From positions 248,001 through 312,000 of the forward strand of contig JADKAQ010000002.1 in NCBI GenBank assembly GCA_016719105.1: a stretch of DNA of 64,000 nucleotides, given 5' to 3'. This document shows, in pieces, positions 33,244-42,268 of this stretch (positions are counted from its first letter, which is position 1; each line of letters starts with the position of its first letter). A program made the translations under genes and the position numbers. This DNA comes from Gemmatimonadota bacterium. GTDB taxonomy: Bacteria; Gemmatimonadota; Gemmatimonadetes; Gemmatimonadales; Gemmatimonadaceae. The notes below the pieces were generated by a model that was given only the letters and a program-made list of their open reading frames with translations, did not search any database and had not been told where the DNA came from.

Positions 33244-34178
33244 GCCGCGGTTCCCAGGACGTCGCCCACGGCGATGCCGCGTCCCTGCGCCCAATCGAGC
33301 GAGGCGAGCCGGCGCTTGCCGGCGGGGTGCACGTAGGCGATGCGCACCCCCCCCGCCCCGCAGGCGACCAGCATCCCGCTCTCGTCGATGCCGAGCACGG
33401 TCCCGGGCTCCCCCTGCGCATCCATGGCCACGCGCACGCCGTACAGCTTGACGTCGAGGCCACGGAGCGTGGTGAAGGCCCCTGGTCGCGGGTCGTAGGC
33501 GCGGATGCGGCGCGACACCGCGTGGCCGTCCTGCGTCCAGTCCACCTGGGCCTGCTCACGCTCGACCTTCGAGGCGAAGGTGACGAGCGCCTCGTCCTGT
33601 GGCACCTCGGTGACGGGGCCGAGGGACAGGAGGGTGAGCGCCTCGACGATGGCCAGGGCGCCGAGCTCGGACAGTCGCAGCTGCAACTCGCCGTAGGTCT
33701 CGTCGTCGAGGATCGGGGTGGGGACCTGGAGCAGCACGTTGCCCGCATCCATGCGCTTCACCATGCGCATGATCGAGATCCCGGTGTCGGCATCGCCGGC
33801 GAGCAGTGCCGCTTGGATCGGGGCGGCGCCACGCCAGCGTGGGAGGAGCGAGGCGTGGATGTTGAGCGTGCCTAACGGCGGGAGGTCGATGACCGACGTG
33901 GGGAGGAGGTGCCCGTAGGCGACCACGACGGAGAGGTCCGGAGCGAGCGACCGCAGGGCGCGCTCGAAGTCGTCGCCGCGCGGCTTCTCCGGCTGCAGCA
34001 CCGGGAGTCCCTCCTCCTCGGCGATGACCTTGACGGGGGACGGGACGAGCACGGAGCGCGATCGCCCCTGCGGTTTGTCGGGCTGGGTGACGACTCCGAC
34101 GACGTCATAGCCCTCGCCCAGCAGGGCGCGGAGCGGCGGGCAGGCGAAGTCGGGGGTCCCCCAGAACAGGACGCGCAT
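33240..34178 (-). CDS. fmt: Methionyl-tRNA formyltransferase
   Basis: Formylates Met-tRNAi using 10-formyl-THF. Starts MRVLFWGTPDFACPPLRALL; PDKPQGRS, VVAYGHLLPTSVIDLP, the catalytic LNIHASLLPRWRGAAPIQAA and DTGISIMRM are all present, followed by the C-terminal tRNA-binding barrel. 312 aa. The ATG abuts the def stop, and the stop overlaps the decayed thioesterase gene. Confidence 0.96.
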   Translation of the reverse strand: MRVLFWGTPDFACPPLRALLGEGYDVVGVVTQPDKPQGRSRSVLVPSPVKVIAEEEGLPVLQPEKPRGDDFERALRSLAPDLSVVVAYGHLLPTSVIDLPPLGTLNIHASLLPRWRGAAPIQAALLAGDADTGISIMRMVKRMDAGNVLLQVPTPILDDETYGELQLRLSELGALAIVEALTLLSLGPVTEVPQDEALVTFASKVEREQAQVDWTQDGHAVSRRIRAYDPRPGAFTTLRGLDVKLYGVRVAMDAQGEPGTVLGIDESGMLVACGAGGVRIAYVHPAGKRRLASLDWAQGRGIAVGDVLGTAA

Positions 34179-34748
34179 CTACAGGCGCTCGTCGTCGTGC
34201 TCGTGGTCCTCGCGCAGGCGCTTGACCACGTCGGGGGTCAGCTCGCGCACGAGGTCCGGATACTTCGACTTCTGCAGTTCCCACTTGGCGATGGCCGCGC
34301 GCCGCTTGAGGAACGACAGGTAGTCGATGAACAGCTTGCCGTGCAGGTGGTCGATCTCGTGCTGCAGGCAGCGGGCGAGGAGTCCGTCGGCTGCAATCTC
34401 GAAGTGCTTGCCGTGGCGGTCCATCGCGTGGACGACGACCTGTGTGGAGCGCTCGACCTCGCCATAGATCTCGGGGATCGACAGGCACCCTTCTTCGTCC
34501 TTGGCGCTCCCGCTCTCCTCGACGATCTCGGGGTTGATGATGACGTACTGCTCCCCCTCGATCTCGATGACCGCCAGGCGTTCACTGCGCCCCACCTGCG
34601 GGGCGGCGAGGCCGATCCCCTGGGCGGCGTGCATCGTCTCGAACATGTCGTCGATGAGCAGCTGCAACTCATCGGTGATCTCGGCCACCGGAGTCGTCTC
34701 GACCCGCAAGATCGACGAGCCGAGGACCTGGATCTTCAACAGGCTCAC
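34179..34748 (-). CDS. def: Peptide deformylase
   Basis: Removes the N-formyl group from nascent proteins with an Fe2+/Zn2+ site. The three motifs are GIGLAAPQVG (about 45-54), EEGCLSIPEIYG (about 85-96) and LQHEIDHLHG (HExxH, about 128-137). 189 aa. GTG start at 34746-34748 overlaps the yajC stop as GTGA. Together with fmt it forms the usual def-fmt pair. Confidence 0.96.
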   Translation of the reverse strand: MSLLKIQVLGSSILRVETTPVAEITDELQLLIDDMFETMHAAQGIGLAAPQVGRSERLAVIEIEGEQYVIINPEIVEESGSAKDEEGCLSIPEIYGEVERSTQVVVHAMDRHGKHFEIAADGLLARCLQHEIDHLHGKLFIDYLSFLKRRAAIAKWELQKSKYPDLVRELTPDVVKRLREDHEHDDERL

Positions 34749-35116
34749 GGTGTGGGGGCGGCTGAGGGTTCACCGGAGAGGACGCGTGCCACCTTGCCAC
34801 GCTCGACCACGACGCGCGACTCCCCGCTCTTGATCGTGATGTGATCGTCCATCGACTTCTCCGCGGCCCCGTCCTTCGCGGATTCCTTGATGTGCATGAC
34901 CTCGCCGACGAGGCCGCCGGCGGTCACGACCGTGTCGCCACGCTTGAGGGCACGCAGGCGGGCCTCGTGTTCCTTCCGCTGCTTCTGCTGCGGGCGAATC
35001 ATGAGGAAGTAGAAGATCCCGAAGATCGCCGCGATCTGGAACAGGAAGGGGAGGAGCGGCGAGGATGCACCGGCCGCCTGCAGCAGGAACGGCACGGGGA
35101 GCATGGAGACGATCAT
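34745..35116 (-). CDS. yajC: Sec translocon accessory protein YajC
   Basis: 123 aa inner-membrane protein of the SecDF-YajC complex. One helix (about 18-39, LLPFLFQIAAIFGIFYFLMI) followed by the family hallmark RPQQKQRKEHEARLRALKRG, DTVVTAGGLVGEV and a small beta domain. ATG at 35114-35116 overlaps the tgt stop as ATGA; a second in-frame ATG lies four codons later. tgt-yajC adjacency is a common gene order. Confidence 0.94.
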   Translation of the reverse strand: MIVSMLPVPFLLQAAGASSPLLPFLFQIAAIFGIFYFLMIRPQQKQRKEHEARLRALKRGDTVVTAGGLVGEVMHIKESAKDGAAEKSMDDHITIKSGESRVVVERGKVARVLSGEPSAAPTP

Positions 35117-36276
35117 TGCGGAGGGGTGGCGCGGGACGTCAGGCGAAGGAGCCAGTCGCTGCTCCACGACTCGAAGCGGTGCTCGAGGATCGCGAGGCGC
35201 GCCTGGCGCATGAGGGAGAGGAGGAAATGTACATTGTGCAAGGAAAGGAGGCGCAGTCCCAGGATCTCGTCGCTCACATAGAGGTGGCGCAGGTAGGCGC
35301 GTGAGAAGCGGCTGCAGGTGGCGCAGTCGCAGGCGGGATCGAGGGGGCGCGGGTCGGCGCGCAGGTCGTTGCGCTTGACATTGAGCCGCCCCTCGCTGGT
35401 GAAGGCGGTCCCGTTGCGCCCCATGCGGGTGGGGGCGACGCAGTCGAAGAGGTCGACGCCGCGTCTGACCCCCTCGATGAGGTCTTCGGGGAAGCCGACG
35501 CCCATCAGGTACCGCGGACGGTCGACCGGGAGCTCGGGATCGACCACGTCGAGCATGGCGTACATGTCGGGCTTGGCCTCGCCCACCGAGAGCCCCCCGA
35601 TTCCGTAGCCGACCCACTCGCCGGCGCTGCGGATGGCGCGTGCGGCCTCGCGCCGCAGCTCGGGGTGGATACCGCCCTGCACGATGGGGAAGAGTGCCTG
35701 CGGGGTGCCGTGCGGATCGCCCTGCTCGCGCTGCAGACGCTCGAACTCGCTGCGGCAGCGGTCGAGCCAGCGCAGCGAGCGCTCGCTGGCGTCGCGCGCG
35801 GCGGCGAGTTCGGACTGCCCCGGGATGACGTGATCGAACTGCATGATGACGTCGGCGCCGAGGTTGCGTTCGATCTGCATGACGCGCTCTGGCGTGAAGA
35901 AACGCTTCGAGCCGTCGATGTGCGAGCGAAACTCCGCCCCTTCCTCGGTGATGGTGCGTAGCGTCTCGAGCGAGAAGACCTGGAAGCCGCCGGAGTCGGT
36001 GAGGATGGGGCGGTCCCACTGCATGAAGCGATGGAGTCCCCCCATGTCTCGCACGAGCTCATCGCCGGGGCGCAGGTGCAAGTGATAGGCGTTGGCGAGG
36101 ATCATCTGCGCGCCCGCGGCGCGCAGGTCGTCGGGGTCGAGCGCCTTGACGGTGGCGAGCGTCCCCACCGGCATGAAGATCGGCGTCTCGACGACGCCGT
36201 GCGGCGTGCTGAAGCGGGCCGCGCGCGCGTGTCCGTCGGTGGCGAGGCGCTCGAAGGAGAACGAGGTGTCGGTCAC
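35113..36276 (-). CDS. tgt: tRNA-guanine transglycosylase
   Basis: Exchanges G34 for queuine precursor preQ1 in GUN-anticodon tRNAs. TIM barrel with MPVGTLATVKAL, LANAYHLHLRPGDE, DSGGFQVFSL (catalytic Asp), GGLSVGE, DCVAPTRMGRNG (second catalytic Asp) and the Zn site CDCATCSRF...H. 387 aa; GTG start at 36274-36276. Works with QueA encoded upstream in the same cluster. Confidence 0.96.
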   Translation of the reverse strand: MTDTSFSFERLATDGHARAARFSTPHGVVETPIFMPVGTLATVKALDPDDLRAAGAQMILANAYHLHLRPGDELVRDMGGLHRFMQWDRPILTDSGGFQVFSLETLRTITEEGAEFRSHIDGSKRFFTPERVMQIERNLGADVIMQFDHVIPGQSELAAARDASERSLRWLDRCRSEFERLQREQGDPHGTPQALFPIVQGGIHPELRREAARAIRSAGEWVGYGIGGLSVGEAKPDMYAMLDVVDPELPVDRPRYLMGVGFPEDLIEGVRRGVDLFDCVAPTRMGRNGTAFTSEGRLNVKRNDLRADPRPLDPACDCATCSRFSRAYLRHLYVSDEILGLRLLSLHNVHFLLSLMRQARLAILEHRFESWSSDWLLRLTSRATPPQ

Positions 36277-36279
36277 CGA

Positions 36280-36687
36280 TCAGCGCGCCGGCGTGGTGAC
36301 GGTGACGTGCGCGCGGTCGCCGTCGCAGCGATAGGCGATGCCGACCGGCTCGCGGTGCGCCTTGGGGGCCGCCGCGAACTTGAGCTGCGCCGCGACGGTG
36401 CCGAAGACGCCATCGAGCAGCGGATCGGGGGTGCCCCGTACCAGCTCGGCACGCGTGGCGGTGCCGCTGGTGTCGACGTCGACGACAAAGCGTGCGCTGC
36501 CAGTGTCGGGGTGCTGTGCCTTGCGCAGCGCCTCGCACTGGAGCCGCACGTACTCGGCGAGCACCGGCTCGGCCGTCGTCGTGGTGTACGTCGGGTTGGC
36601 GGGCGACGGGAGCCAGGCGCGCGTGGTGGTGGTGACGCACGCTGCGGCCACGGCGCACAGCGCCAGCCTAGAGAATGACCATCGCAT
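36280..36687 (-). CDS. Exported TonB-C-terminal-like protein
   Basis: 135 aa. N-terminal export signal (MRWSFSRLALCAVAAACVTT), possibly a weak lipobox at VAAAC, then a Thr/Pro-rich stretch and a domain like the TonB C-terminal fold (SARFVVDVDTSGTATRAELV, DPLLDGVFGTVAAQLKFAAA). No TonB N-terminal anchor or Pro-rich spacer, so it is not a standard TonB; many FCB bacteria have such periplasmic TonB-C proteins of unknown role. Its ATG lies 20 nt inside the end of queA, and its stop is 3 nt before tgt, so it is embedded in the tRNA-modification operon. Confidence 0.7.
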   Translation of the reverse strand: MRWSFSRLALCAVAAACVTTTTRAWLPSPANPTYTTTTAEPVLAEYVRLQCEALRKAQHPDTGSARFVVDVDTSGTATRAELVRGTPDPLLDGVFGTVAAQLKFAAAPKAHREPVGIAYRCDGDRAHVTVTTPAR

Positions 36688-37708
36688 CGCCATAGGAGTA
36701 GAAGCGGTAGCCGTCGCGCACCGCGGTGCGGTAGGCGTCCATGATGAGCTCGTGGCCGGCAAAGGCGGCGACGAGCATGAGGAGCGTGGAGCGCGGCAGG
36801 TGGAAGTTGGTGACCAGGTGATCCACCGCGCGAAACGTGTAGGGCGGATAGATGAAGATCGAGGTCTCGCCTTCGCTGGCGTGAAAGCTCCCGTGCGCGT
36901 CGACGTTGGACTCGAGCGTGCGCACGGAGGTGGTGCCCACGGCCCAGAGGCGCGCGCCGTCGGCGCGTGCCGCGTTGAGCTGGCTCGCGGTGGCGGCGTC
37001 GAGGCGATACCACTCCTCGTGCATCACGTGCTGCGTGACGTCGTCGACCTCGACCGGCTTGAACGTCCCGGCGCCCACGTGCAGCACGACGTCCGCCAGC
37101 TGCACACCCTGACTCGTCAGGCGCGCGAGCAGTTCGGGGGTGAAGTGGAGTCCGGCGGTGGGGGCGGCGACGGAGCCGGCCTCCCGGGCATACACCGTCT
37201 GGTAGCGCTCCACATCGGCACCGGCGTCGGCACGATGGATGTAGGGGGGGAGCGGGATGTGGCCGTGCGCCTCGATGGCGGCGCTGTCGTCGAGCGCGCA
37301 GGCCAGCCGCACGATGCGGGTGCGGCGCTCGGTGACCGACTCGATGTGCACGTCGAATCCCGGCGCCACGTGCACCACGCGCCCCGGGCGCAGCTTGCCG
37401 CCCGGGTGGATCATCGCTTCCCAGCGGTGATCGCCTAACGGCTTGAGCAGCATGACTTCGGCAGGGGCGCCGGAGTCGCGCGTGCCAAGGAGGCGGGCGC
37501 GAATGACGCGCGTGGTGTTGCGCACGAGGACGTCGCCCGCCGGGACGTACTCGGCGAGGTCGGCGAAGGTGCGGTGCGTGATGCGACCGGTGGCACGATC
37601 GACGACCATCAGGCGCGACGCATCGCGCCGGTCGCTGGGCGACTGGGCGATGGACGACTCCGGGAGCTCGAAGTCGAAGGCGGCGGTGGGATAGGTCGGT
37701 ATGCGCAT
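36668..37708 (-). CDS. queA: S-adenosylmethionine:tRNA ribosyltransferase-isomerase
   Basis: Builds epoxyqueuosine on tRNA from preQ1 and the ribosyl part of SAM. Conserved FELPESSIAQSPSDRRDASR, NTTRVIRARL, AAPTAGLHFTPELL, LHVGAGTFKPVEVDD, HEEWY and NFHLPRSTLLMLVAAF. 346 aa. ATG at 37706-37708. A terminator lies just upstream, so transcription either starts in the last 20-40 bp or depends on read-through. Confidence 0.96.
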   Translation of the reverse strand: MRIPTYPTAAFDFELPESSIAQSPSDRRDASRLMVVDRATGRITHRTFADLAEYVPAGDVLVRNTTRVIRARLLGTRDSGAPAEVMLLKPLGDHRWEAMIHPGGKLRPGRVVHVAPGFDVHIESVTERRTRIVRLACALDDSAAIEAHGHIPLPPYIHRADAGADVERYQTVYAREAGSVAAPTAGLHFTPELLARLTSQGVQLADVVLHVGAGTFKPVEVDDVTQHVMHEEWYRLDAATASQLNAARADGARLWAVGTTSVRTLESNVDAHGSFHASEGETSIFIYPPYTFRAVDHLVTNFHLPRSTLLMLVAAFAGHELIMDAYRTAVRDGYRFYSYGDAMVIL

Positions 37709-37726
37709 GCGATCGGGGTGTCACGC

Positions 37727-37771
37727 AAAATCGCCGGGTGCGTCGGCTCGTCCAAGCCCGTGCACCCGGCG
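37727..37771 (-). terminator. Intrinsic terminator after pntB
   Basis: On the reverse strand, arms pair 37762-37771 with 37732-37741 (GCACCCGGCG type), with a smaller inner stem, followed by a run of four T (37730-37727). It closes the pntAB unit and separates it from queA. Confidence 0.8.
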
Positions 37772-37795
37772 AATGTCACGCGGGGGAGCCGCTGG

Positions 37796-39190
37796 CTAGC
37801 CCTGCAGCAGCTTGAGCAGCGTGTCGGTCGATGCCTTGGCGTCGCCGTAGAGCATGCGCGTCTTGGGCTTGAAGAAGAGCGGATTCTCCACACCGGCGTA
37901 GCCGGCCCCCTTGCCGCGCTTGAAGACGATGCAGCTCTCGGCGTCCCAGGCGTGCAGCACCGGCATCCCGGCGATCGGCGAGCTGGGATCGTCCAGCGCG
38001 CTGGGGTTCACGATGTCGTTGGCCCCGATCACGAGGACGACGTCGGTCTCGGGGAAGTCGGCGTTGATCTCGTCCATCTCGAGGACGATGTCGTACGGGA
38101 CGTTGGCTTCGGCGAGCAGGACGTTCATGTGCCCCGGGAGGCGTCCGGCCACCGGGTGAATCGCGAAGCGCACGCTGGTCCCTTGCTTGCGCAGGACCTC
38201 GACGATCTGGCGGAGCGGATGTTGCGCGTGCGCCACCGCCATGCCGTAGCCGGGGACGATGATGACCGAGCGTGCCTGCTTGAGCTGATCGGCCACTTCT
38301 TCGGCGGAGGTGGCGACCATCTCGCCTTCCACCACGGCACCGCCAGCCGGCGCGGCCCCTTCGTCGGCACCGAAGCCGCCCAGGATGACCGAGACGAACG
38401 AGCGGTTCATCGCCCGGCACATGATGTACGACAGGATTGCACCTGACGAACCCACCAGCGCGCCGGTGATGATCAGCAGGTCGTTGTTGAGCATGAAGCC
38501 CGCCGCCGACGCCGCCCATCCCGAGTAGCTGTTGAGCATCGAGACGACGACCGGCATGTCGGCGCCGCCGATGGCCATCACGAGGTGAATGCCGATGACG
38601 CCCGAGATGGCCGTCATGATCAGGAGCGACTGCAGCGCCTGCGGGCCGTCCTGCACGAAGACGACGCCGAGATACAGCGACGCGACGAGCATGGCCACGT
38701 TGAGCAGGTGGCGACCCGGGAGGAGGAGCGGCTTGCTGCGAATGACCCCCTGCAGCTTGCCCCACGCGATCACCGAGCCGGTGAAGGTGAGGGCGCCGAT
38801 GAAGACACCGAGGAAGGTCTCGACGGCGTGCACCGTCTTTTCGGCCCCGGTGAGCTGCTCGAGCGGGCCGAGGTGCGACGAGACGCCGACGAGCACGGCG
38901 GCCGCCCCAACGAACGAGTGCAGGATGGCGACGAGCTGCGGCATCGACGTCATCTGGACGCGGGCCGCGAGGACCGCGCCAATGCCGCCGGCGACGATGA
39001 TGGCGCCGATGAGGAGCGGCGAAGTGATGATCTGCGCCTGGATCGCGACCGCCAGGACGGCGATCGCCATCCCGATGGCGCCGTACGTGTTGCCGCGCTT
39101 GGCCGTCTCGGGATGCGAGAGCCCCTTGAGGCTCAGGATGAAGAGAACGGCTGCGCCGATGTAGGCGGAGTTGAGGAGGGAGTCGCTCAC
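37796..39190 (-). CDS. pntB: NAD(P) transhydrogenase subunit beta
   Basis: Membrane and NADP(H)-binding part of the proton-pumping transhydrogenase. About nine N-terminal helices (YIGAAVLFILSLKGLSHPET, GGADMPVVVSMLNSYSGWAA), then domain III with the NADP motif IIVPGYGMAVAHAQH, GRLPGHMNVLLAEANVPYD, VIGANDIVNP and GAGYAGVENPLF. 464 aa. GTG start overlaps the pntA stop as GTGA. Confidence 0.96.
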   Translation of the reverse strand: MSDSLLNSAYIGAAVLFILSLKGLSHPETAKRGNTYGAIGMAIAVLAVAIQAQIITSPLLIGAIIVAGGIGAVLAARVQMTSMPQLVAILHSFVGAAAVLVGVSSHLGPLEQLTGAEKTVHAVETFLGVFIGALTFTGSVIAWGKLQGVIRSKPLLLPGRHLLNVAMLVASLYLGVVFVQDGPQALQSLLIMTAISGVIGIHLVMAIGGADMPVVVSMLNSYSGWAASAAGFMLNNDLLIITGALVGSSGAILSYIMCRAMNRSFVSVILGGFGADEGAAPAGGAVVEGEMVATSAEEVADQLKQARSVIIVPGYGMAVAHAQHPLRQIVEVLRKQGTSVRFAIHPVAGRLPGHMNVLLAEANVPYDIVLEMDEINADFPETDVVLVIGANDIVNPSALDDPSSPIAGMPVLHAWDAESCIVFKRGKGAGYAGVENPLFFKPKTRMLYGDAKASTDTLLKLLQG

Positions 39191-40731
39191 CGGTGGAACA
39201 TCCTCAGCATGCGCTGCGTGACGAGGAAACCGCCGGCGATGTTGATCGTGGCGAGGACGACGGCGGCGAGTCCGACGAGGGAGGCTGCGGAGCTTCCCTT
39301 CACCTGCAGCATGCCGCCGATGACGATGATGCCGCTGATGGCGTTGGTGACGCTCATGAGCGGGGTGTGCAGCGCCGGCGTCACGCTCCAGATGACCTGG
39401 TAGCCGATGAAGCAGGCGAGGACGAAGACGGTGAAGTGCGTGATGAACGAGGCCGGCGCGGCGTAGCCGACGGCGAGCAGCGCCAGTCCGGCGACCAGGA
39501 GTCCCCAGCGCCCGAAGGCGGAGGATTCACCCGACGGTGCACCGTGACCGTGGCCGTGCCCCTGTCCGTGCGCCGGAGCCTTGGGCGCCGCCGCGACCAC
39601 CGCCGCGGGAGGCGGAGAGGCCGGCGCTGGCGGCGGCCACTTCATCTCGCCCGCCTTGAGCACCGTCATCGGCCGCACGATGTCGTTCTGGTCGCTGACC
39701 GAGAACTTTTCGGCGCCCCCCATCTCCTCGAGGAGGTGGGTGATGTTGGTGGCGTAGAGTGTCGAGGCCTGCTGCGCCATGCGCGACGGGAGGTCGGTGT
39801 AGCCGATGACCGTCACGCCGTTGACGTCGACCGCCTTGTCGCGCTGCGTGAGTTCGCAGTTGCCCCCCTGTTCGGCGGCGAGGTCGACGACCACCGATCC
39901 GCGCTTCATCGCCCGCACCATTTCGGCGGTGATGAGCGTGGGGGCCTTCTTTCCCGGGATGAGCGCGGTAGTGACGATGATGTCGACTTCCTTGGCCTGC
40001 GCCAGGAAGAGCGCCATCTCCGCCTCGATGAACGCGGGGCTCATCTCCTTGGCGTAGCCGCCGGTACCGCTGCCGTCTTCGTCGAGGTTGATCTCGAGGA
40101 ACTCGGCGCCCATCGAGACCACCTGCTCCTTGGCCGCGGGGCGCGTGTCGAACGCGCGGACGATGGCGCCGAGGGCGCGCGCCGCACCGATGGCCGCGAG
40201 GCCGGCGACGCCGGCCCCGATCACGAGCACCTTGCAGGGGTGGATCTTGCCAGCGGCGGTCGATTGGCCACGCAGCGGGCGCTGCATGACGTTGACCGCC
40301 TCGACGATCGCCCGGTATCCCGAGAGATTCCCCATCGACGACAGCGCGTCGACCTTCTGCGCGCGCGTCGTACGCGGGACCTGATCCATCGCGATGGCAT
40401 TCACGCCACGCGCCGCCAGCTTCTGCACGGTCTCGCCGTTGAAGGCGGGGTACAGGTAGCTGATGATGGTCTGGGAGCCGTTGAGCCGCCCGACTTCGTC
40501 GTCAGCGGGGGGGCGGATCTTGGCGATGACGTCGCTCGCCCAGACGCTCTCGGAGGGGGTGATCGTGGCGCCGGCCGCGACGTAGGACTCATCGTCGAAG
40601 CCTGCGGCGAGTCCGGCGTCGTGCTCGACTTCGACCGCGAAGCCGAGCTTGGCCAGCTTCTTCACCGAATCGGGAGTAGCGGCGACCCGGCGCTCGCCGG
40701 GGAATCGCTCCCGTGGGATGCCAACTTTCAT
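39187..40731 (-). CDS. pntA: NAD(P) transhydrogenase subunit alpha (single-chain)
   Basis: NAD(H)-binding domain I plus the short membrane part, fused in one 514-residue chain. MKVGIPRERFPGERRVAATP, VLVIGAGVAGLAAIGAARAL (NAD Rossmann), the mobile-loop region YAKEMSPAFIEAE, then a Pro/Ala linker with a His/Gly-rich stretch (HGQGHGHGHG), and three to four helices (GLLVAGLALLAVGYA, FVLACFIGYQVIWSVTPALH). ATG at 40729-40731. GATAAC lies 6 nt before the start, hinting at a leaderless message. In-frame DNA upstream is rejected as start because it is not family-like. Confidence 0.94.
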   Translation of the reverse strand: MKVGIPRERFPGERRVAATPDSVKKLAKLGFAVEVEHDAGLAAGFDDESYVAAGATITPSESVWASDVIAKIRPPADDEVGRLNGSQTIISYLYPAFNGETVQKLAARGVNAIAMDQVPRTTRAQKVDALSSMGNLSGYRAIVEAVNVMQRPLRGQSTAAGKIHPCKVLVIGAGVAGLAAIGAARALGAIVRAFDTRPAAKEQVVSMGAEFLEINLDEDGSGTGGYAKEMSPAFIEAEMALFLAQAKEVDIIVTTALIPGKKAPTLITAEMVRAMKRGSVVVDLAAEQGGNCELTQRDKAVDVNGVTVIGYTDLPSRMAQQASTLYATNITHLLEEMGGAEKFSVSDQNDIVRPMTVLKAGEMKWPPPAPASPPPAAVVAAAPKAPAHGQGHGHGHGAPSGESSAFGRWGLLVAGLALLAVGYAAPASFITHFTVFVLACFIGYQVIWSVTPALHTPLMSVTNAISGIIVIGGMLQVKGSSAASLVGLAAVVLATINIAGGFLVTQRMLRMFHR

Positions 40732-41046
40732 GAAGGAGTTATCGCGCAAGGTGGGGCAATGCCCATGCGAGGGTGAGCGCACCGATCGGTGGGCGCACGC
40801 GATTCGCTGGGCGAGGGCGTAGAACGAGACCGCCTGCTCCGCACCGTCGCTGGGAAACTGGTATCCCGGTTCCAGCGAGCGGCGCAGAAAGCTCGCCTGA
40901 CGGTCCCACACTCGACAAGAGAGGGGACGAATTGGCGCTCGATTTCCAGTCTCGGCCGCGCGTCGCGGGCGCAATATCGCGTCGATGTGTGAACAGGTCG
41001 GATCAGTGCCGCGCGTGCAACGCCGACCCGAGCTGGCACGGCGACG
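40732..41046. other. Intergenic region between ruvB end and pntA start
   Basis: 315 bp without a supportable gene. It should carry the pntA promoter; the only visible element is GATAAC 6 nt before the pntA ATG. No clear terminator for ruvB, riboswitch fold or repeat was recognised by eye. Confidence 0.5.
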
Positions 41047-42072
41047 CTAGAACAGCTCCGACTGCGCTTCGGACGACGTCGGCGGGGAGAAGCCGAAGTG
41101 TCGATAGGCGAGCGCGGTGGCCACGCGTCCGCGGGGCGTACGCTGCAGAAAGCCGTTCTGCACGAGGAAGGGCTCGTACACTTCCTCGATGGTCCCGGTG
41201 TCCTCGGCGACGGCGGCTGCGATCGAGCCCACGCCGACCGGCCCCCCTTCGAACTTCTCGATGATCGCGCGCAAGATGCGCGCATCCATGTCGTCGAGGC
41301 CGAACTGGTCGACGTCGAGCAGCTGCAACGCCGCGTCGGCGACCGCGCAGGAGATGACCCCGTCGGCGCGCACCTGCGCGTAGTCGCGCACGCGACGCAG
41401 CAGGCGGTTGGCGATGCGCGGCGTCCCGCGGGCGCGGCGGGCGATCTCGTGTGCTCCCTCGGCGTCGATCTCGACCTGCAGGACCTCGGCGGTGCGTCGC
41501 ACGATGTGCTCGAGGTCCTCCGCCGGGTAGTAGTTGAGGCGCTGCACGATGCCGAAGCGGGCGCGCATGGGCGGCGTGAGCATCCCCTGGCGCGTGGTGG
41601 CGCCGATGAGGGTGAAGCGCTCGATCGGCATGGTGATCGTCTGCGCCTTGGGGCCCTCGGAGAGCCGGATGTCGATGCGGTAGTCCTCCATCGCGGGATA
41701 GAGGAATTCCTCGATGACCGGCTTGAGGCGATGGATCTCGTCGATGAAGAGGATGTCCCCTTCGCGCAGGTTGGTGAGCGTGCCGACGAGGTCACCTGGC
41801 TTCTCGAGCGCCGGGCCGGACGTCGTGCGGATGTTGACGCCCAGTTCGCGCGCGATGAGTTCGGCCAGGGTGGTCTTGCCGAGTCCCGGCGGACCGAAGA
41901 AGAGGGTGTGGTCGAGCGGCTCCCGGCGATTCAGGGCGGCATCGATGTAGATGCGGAGGCTCTCCTTCACCTTCGTCTGCCCGATGAACTCCCCGAGTCG
42001 CTGCGGCCGGAGCGATAGCTCGACCGGCCCTTCCTCGGGGAGTTCGTCGGGCGTGGTGATTTCTCGAGACAC
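41047..42072 (-). CDS. ruvB: Holliday junction branch-migration DNA helicase RuvB
   Basis: Hexameric AAA+ motor of the RuvABC resolvasome. Starts SREITTPDELPEEG; LRPQRLGEFIGQ, Walker A FFGPPGLGKTTLA, Walker B LFIDEIHRL, sensor 1 IGATTRQGML, Arg finger region PMRARFG and the winged-helix C-terminus (GFLQRTPRGRVAT). 341 aa from GTG 42070-42072. An extension upstream is open but non-conserved. It is unlinked from ruvCA, which lie about 7 kb away. Confidence 0.96.
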   Translation of the reverse strand: MSREITTPDELPEEGPVELSLRPQRLGEFIGQTKVKESLRIYIDAALNRREPLDHTLFFGPPGLGKTTLAELIARELGVNIRTTSGPALEKPGDLVGTLTNLREGDILFIDEIHRLKPVIEEFLYPAMEDYRIDIRLSEGPKAQTITMPIERFTLIGATTRQGMLTPPMRARFGIVQRLNYYPAEDLEHIVRRTAEVLQVEIDAEGAHEIARRARGTPRIANRLLRRVRDYAQVRADGVISCAVADAALQLLDVDQFGLDDMDARILRAIIEKFEGGPVGVGSIAAAVAEDTGTIEEVYEPFLVQNGFLQRTPRGRVATALAYRHFGFSPPTSSEAQSELF

Positions 42073-42206
42073 GGAATCGGACGGGGGACGGGGGGACGAA
42101 GGACAGGCGACGGGACGCCAGGCGGGGTCGCGGCGCGTCCTGCTGCGACTCCCGTCCAAGAGCTCACAAACACGTGCACTTCACCAGTGGTGCTACGCGA
42201 ATCGCG

Positions 42207-42223
42207 GCGGGCGCAGCGCCCGC
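42207..42223. repeat. Perfect 8-1-8 palindrome upstream of GGDEF-EAL gene 1
   Basis: GCGGGCGC-A-GCGCCCGC, followed within 6 bp by AATATAG, a possible -10, in the divergent region between ruvB and the first GGDEF-EAL gene. It may be an operator over the promoter or a transcript hairpin. Confidence 0.4.
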
Positions 42224-42268
42224 AGGAATATAGCCCGAAAATACGCCGAATTCGAAGATTGGAGTTCT

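Noticed and set aside
40732..40974. 81-codon extension of pntA
   Set aside because: PntA proteins begin with the MKVGIP block; the extension is Arg-rich, without helix or signal, and a -10-like element precedes the ATG at 40731.
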